Source of the DNA: Sedimentibacter acidaminivorans
GTDB taxonomy: Bacteria; Bacillota; Clostridia; Tissierellales; Sedimentibacteraceae
Length of the DNA: 64,000 nt
NCBI RefSeq assembly: GCF_017873955.1
Contig: NZ_JAGGKS010000001.1
Location: forward strand, 310,001-374,000
Reading direction: 5' to 3'
Part shown: positions 62,392 to 64,000 of the stretch, piece by piece
Layout: every line of letters starts with the position of its first letter
Position numbering within the stretch: the first letter of the stretch is position 1
Notes under the pieces: generated by a model
The model's database searches: none
What the model was told of the DNA's origin: nothing
The model's input: the letters and a program-made list of their open reading frames with translations, nothing else
Translations under genes and position numbers: made by a program

Positions 62392-63369
62392 TTATTCATT
62401 TTCTGTTTCATCAGTTAGTTGTACACCATAAAGTTTATACAACAACTTTGTTATTTCTTCCCCATCTGGGATATAAAAGGATAACCCGCCCATATATTTA
62501 GCAGTTCCCGGCATTATCGTCGTATTAATGTTTTCTTTTGAAAAACCTATAGCATCGCCTCCAAGTCCCAAAAGCTCTGTTAATGTAAAATTAGTTTTTA
62601 CATAAGGATATACAGAATTAATTACACTAGGAAGTTTAAGACTTAAGGCTTTTCCTATTGCAGATTTCACAAATTCCTGTTGTGTCTCTATTCTTCCTAC
62701 ATCACCCTCAATATATCCAGGATATCCTGGGTCACCTTTTCTAAATCGCAAAAATTCCATAGCTTTATCGCCATAAATTATTTGATTACCTGCATTAATA
62801 TTTATATATAATGGTGGTGTATCATATGGATCAGTATACTTCATATGAAAAGGAACATTAAATTCAACTCCACCTACAGCATCTACTGCTGCTCTTACAC
62901 CTTCATAATCAATAGATACATATTTGTCTATTGGTATTTTTGTCAAATCTTCTACTGCTTCCATTACAGCTTGTTGTCTATTTTCATCTGTTCCATAAAT
63001 TGAATTTATTTTCATGAATTCAGAATATTTAGCATATCCTTCTCTTGGATAATATGTGTCTCTAGGAACAGATATAATATCTACCTTTTTATTAATTCTA
63101 TCATAACTTGCTATCATTAAGGTATCTGATCTATACCCCTCAAGTCCCAAAAGCAAAACATTTACCCTCTTACTTTTCTTCATAGCCTTTTCTAATGGAG
63201 TATCAAACTCCGTGATGTCATCTTTATTGTCAATATCGGAATCTTTATTAGGAACCTCTATTGCTATTCCCTCCGGGTTAAAGAACTTAACATATGTAAA
63301 AATCCCTGTAAATACAACCATAGAAAAAATTAGTAATGATACAAAAAAAACTTTAAAAAACTGATTCAT
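62392..63369 (-). CDS. LytR-CpsA-Psr (LCP) family protein
   Basis: A membrane-anchored LCP phosphotransferase of 325 residues, with one N-terminal helix (VFFVSLLIFSMVVFTGIFTY) and an extracellular catalytic domain. Motifs: VNVLLLGLEGYRSDTLMIAS, DIISVPRDTYYP, INSIYG, and the Arg-rich FLRFRKGDPGYP with DVGRIETQQEF. LCP enzymes attach teichoic-acid-like or capsular polymers to peptidoglycan. ATG at 63369 behind AAAGGTGG is preferred; the open frame to 63435 adds a second short hydrophobic segment. Tandem with a paralogue upstream. Confidence 0.88.
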   Translation of the reverse strand: MNQFFKVFFVSLLIFSMVVFTGIFTYVKFFNPEGIAIEVPNKDSDIDNKDDITEFDTPLEKAMKKSKRVNVLLLGLEGYRSDTLMIASYDRINKKVDIISVPRDTYYPREGYAKYSEFMKINSIYGTDENRQQAVMEAVEDLTKIPIDKYVSIDYEGVRAAVDAVGGVEFNVPFHMKYTDPYDTPPLYININAGNQIIYGDKAMEFLRFRKGDPGYPGYIEGDVGRIETQQEFVKSAIGKALSLKLPSVINSVYPYVKTNFTLTELLGLGGDAIGFSKENINTTIMPGTAKYMGGLSFYIPDGEEITKLLYKLYGVQLTDETENE

Positions 63370-63431
63370 TTCATGTGGTCCACCTTTCAGTAAGTAAATA
63401 AAAAAAATTATATCATAGTTGCCTTTATATT

Positions 63432-64000
63432 TCAATTGTTTTCGGAAGTACCTTGATTTTCTTGATTTTCTTCGCCATTGTTCATACCATACATATCATA
63501 TGCAATTTTTTTTATACCATCGACATTTGGTATATAAAACGATAGTCCTTCTAATGGTGTTTCCTCGCCAGGCAATACTTGTACGCTAATGTTATCAGTT
63601 GTGAAACCTATAACTTTTCCTGCCAAGCTCAAAAGTTCGTTAAGAGAAAAATTTGTTTGGACATTAGAATACGCTTCCTTTATTACAGCAGGCAATTTAA
63701 TACTCAAAACTCTTTTTGCTGCTGATTTAATAAACTGTTGCTGTGCTTCTATTCTACCCAGATCTTGATTAGCATATCCTTTTCTAAATCTCAAAAATTT
63801 TAGCGATTTTTCCCCATCTAATATTTGTAATCCCTCTGGTATATCTATATTAAGTGGAGGATCATCATACGGGTCACTATACTGCATATGAAAAGGAACA
63901 TTTACTTCAACTCCACCTATAATATCAATGCATGATACAACACCAGCATAATCAAAAATAACATGTTTTTCAATAGGAATCCCCAATATTTCCTGAACTG
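63432..64000 (-). CDS. LCP family protein, 5' end outside window
   Basis: C-terminal 189 residues of a second LCP protein (QEILGIPIEKHVIFDYAGVV, VNVPFHMQYSDPYDDPPLNI, LRFRKGYANQDLGRIEAQQQ, then a tail rich in Asn, Glu and Gln). The frame stays open to the window edge, so the start and membrane anchor lie beyond it. It closely parallels the downstream LCP gene (62 bp apart), indicating a tandem duplication. Confidence 0.85.
   Translation of the reverse strand, partial: VQEILGIPIEKHVIFDYAGVVSCIDIIGGVEVNVPFHMQYSDPYDDPPLNIDIPEGLQILDGEKSLKFLRFRKGYANQDLGRIEAQQQFIKSAAKRVLSIKLPAVIKEAYSNVQTNFSLNELLSLAGKVIGFTTDNISVQVLPGEETPLEGLSFYIPNVDGIKKIAYDMYGMNNGEENQENQGTSENN

Noticed and set aside
1-64000. tRNA, rRNA, riboswitch, prophage or insertion-sequence genes
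   Set aside because: None was recognised when reading intergenic regions; no transposase, integrase or phage structural gene is present.

Overview
The window looks like chromosome of a low-GC, Gram-positive-type anaerobic clostridium. The composition is strongly AT-rich. Strong Shine-Dalgarno sites precede most genes, often with TTG or GTG starts. There are S-layer-homology (SLH) surface proteins, LytR-CpsA-Psr proteins, tryptophanase, TRAP and Opp uptake systems and two sigma-54 regulators. A peptide- and amino-acid-fermenting member of the Tissierellia or a Sedimentibacter-like lineage would fit, but the genus is only a guess.

Region 1 (1-5060) begins with tryptophanase (5' end outside the window) and continues into a gene graveyard. 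It holds a frameshifted and internally deleted tungsten aldehyde:ferredoxin oxidoreductase, a MoaD-like gene with an in-frame TGA, a FIST-domain remnant, an IclR regulator without its DNA-binding domain, and GNAT and pyridoxamine-phosphate-oxidase-like scraps. One apparently intact DUF1905/C39-like gene sits among them. Region 2 (4992-10660) holds small regulatory units: a WYL regulator divergent from an NmrA-like reductase, an AbrB-type regulator with a GT1 glycosyltransferase, an AraC/GyrI-like regulator, and a MoaE-like protein.

Region 3 (10676-23460) has a 1525-aa SLH surface protein, a DUF2442 gene, a MalT/LuxR-type ATPase regulator, an HTH-Fic pseudogene, a BlaI/BlaR1-type pair with a clear operator, a frameshifted hypothetical gene and the 23S rRNA methyltransferase RlmD. 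Region 4 (23434-30640) is a TAXI-type TRAP transporter operon (binding protein, DUF1850, fused permease) behind a near-perfect sigma-54 promoter. Upstream of it lie an NtrC-type response regulator and a histidine kinase with a periplasmic-binding sensor domain. A divergent operon (31011-32749) encodes a YheO/DauR-like regulator, a tautomerase-like protein and an alpha/beta hydrolase.

Region 5 (32901-47140) is an apparent surface operon: two roughly 2000-aa exported proteins (one with SLH domains, one without) and a subtilisin-like protease with RCC1-like repeats. It is driven by a consensus TTGACA-N17-TATAAT promoter carrying a dyad operator and preceded by a 26-bp tandem repeat. Region 6 (47218-61341), all on the minus strand, is the most coherent system. 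A sigma-54 activator is followed by a sigma-54 promoter and an oligopeptide ABC transporter (OppA-B-C-D-F). Behind these come diaminopimelate decarboxylase, alanine racemase, an M20 amidohydrolase, a DppA-like D-aminopeptidase and an S66 LD-carboxypeptidase. This gene set suggests import and catabolism of peptidoglycan-derived, D-amino-acid-containing peptides, comparable in logic to the Bacillus dpp-ykf operon but under sigma-54 control. A C26 gamma-glutamyl hydrolase is divergent from the activator, and two tandem LCP proteins close the window. No rRNA, tRNA, CRISPR array or intact insertion sequence was recognised.
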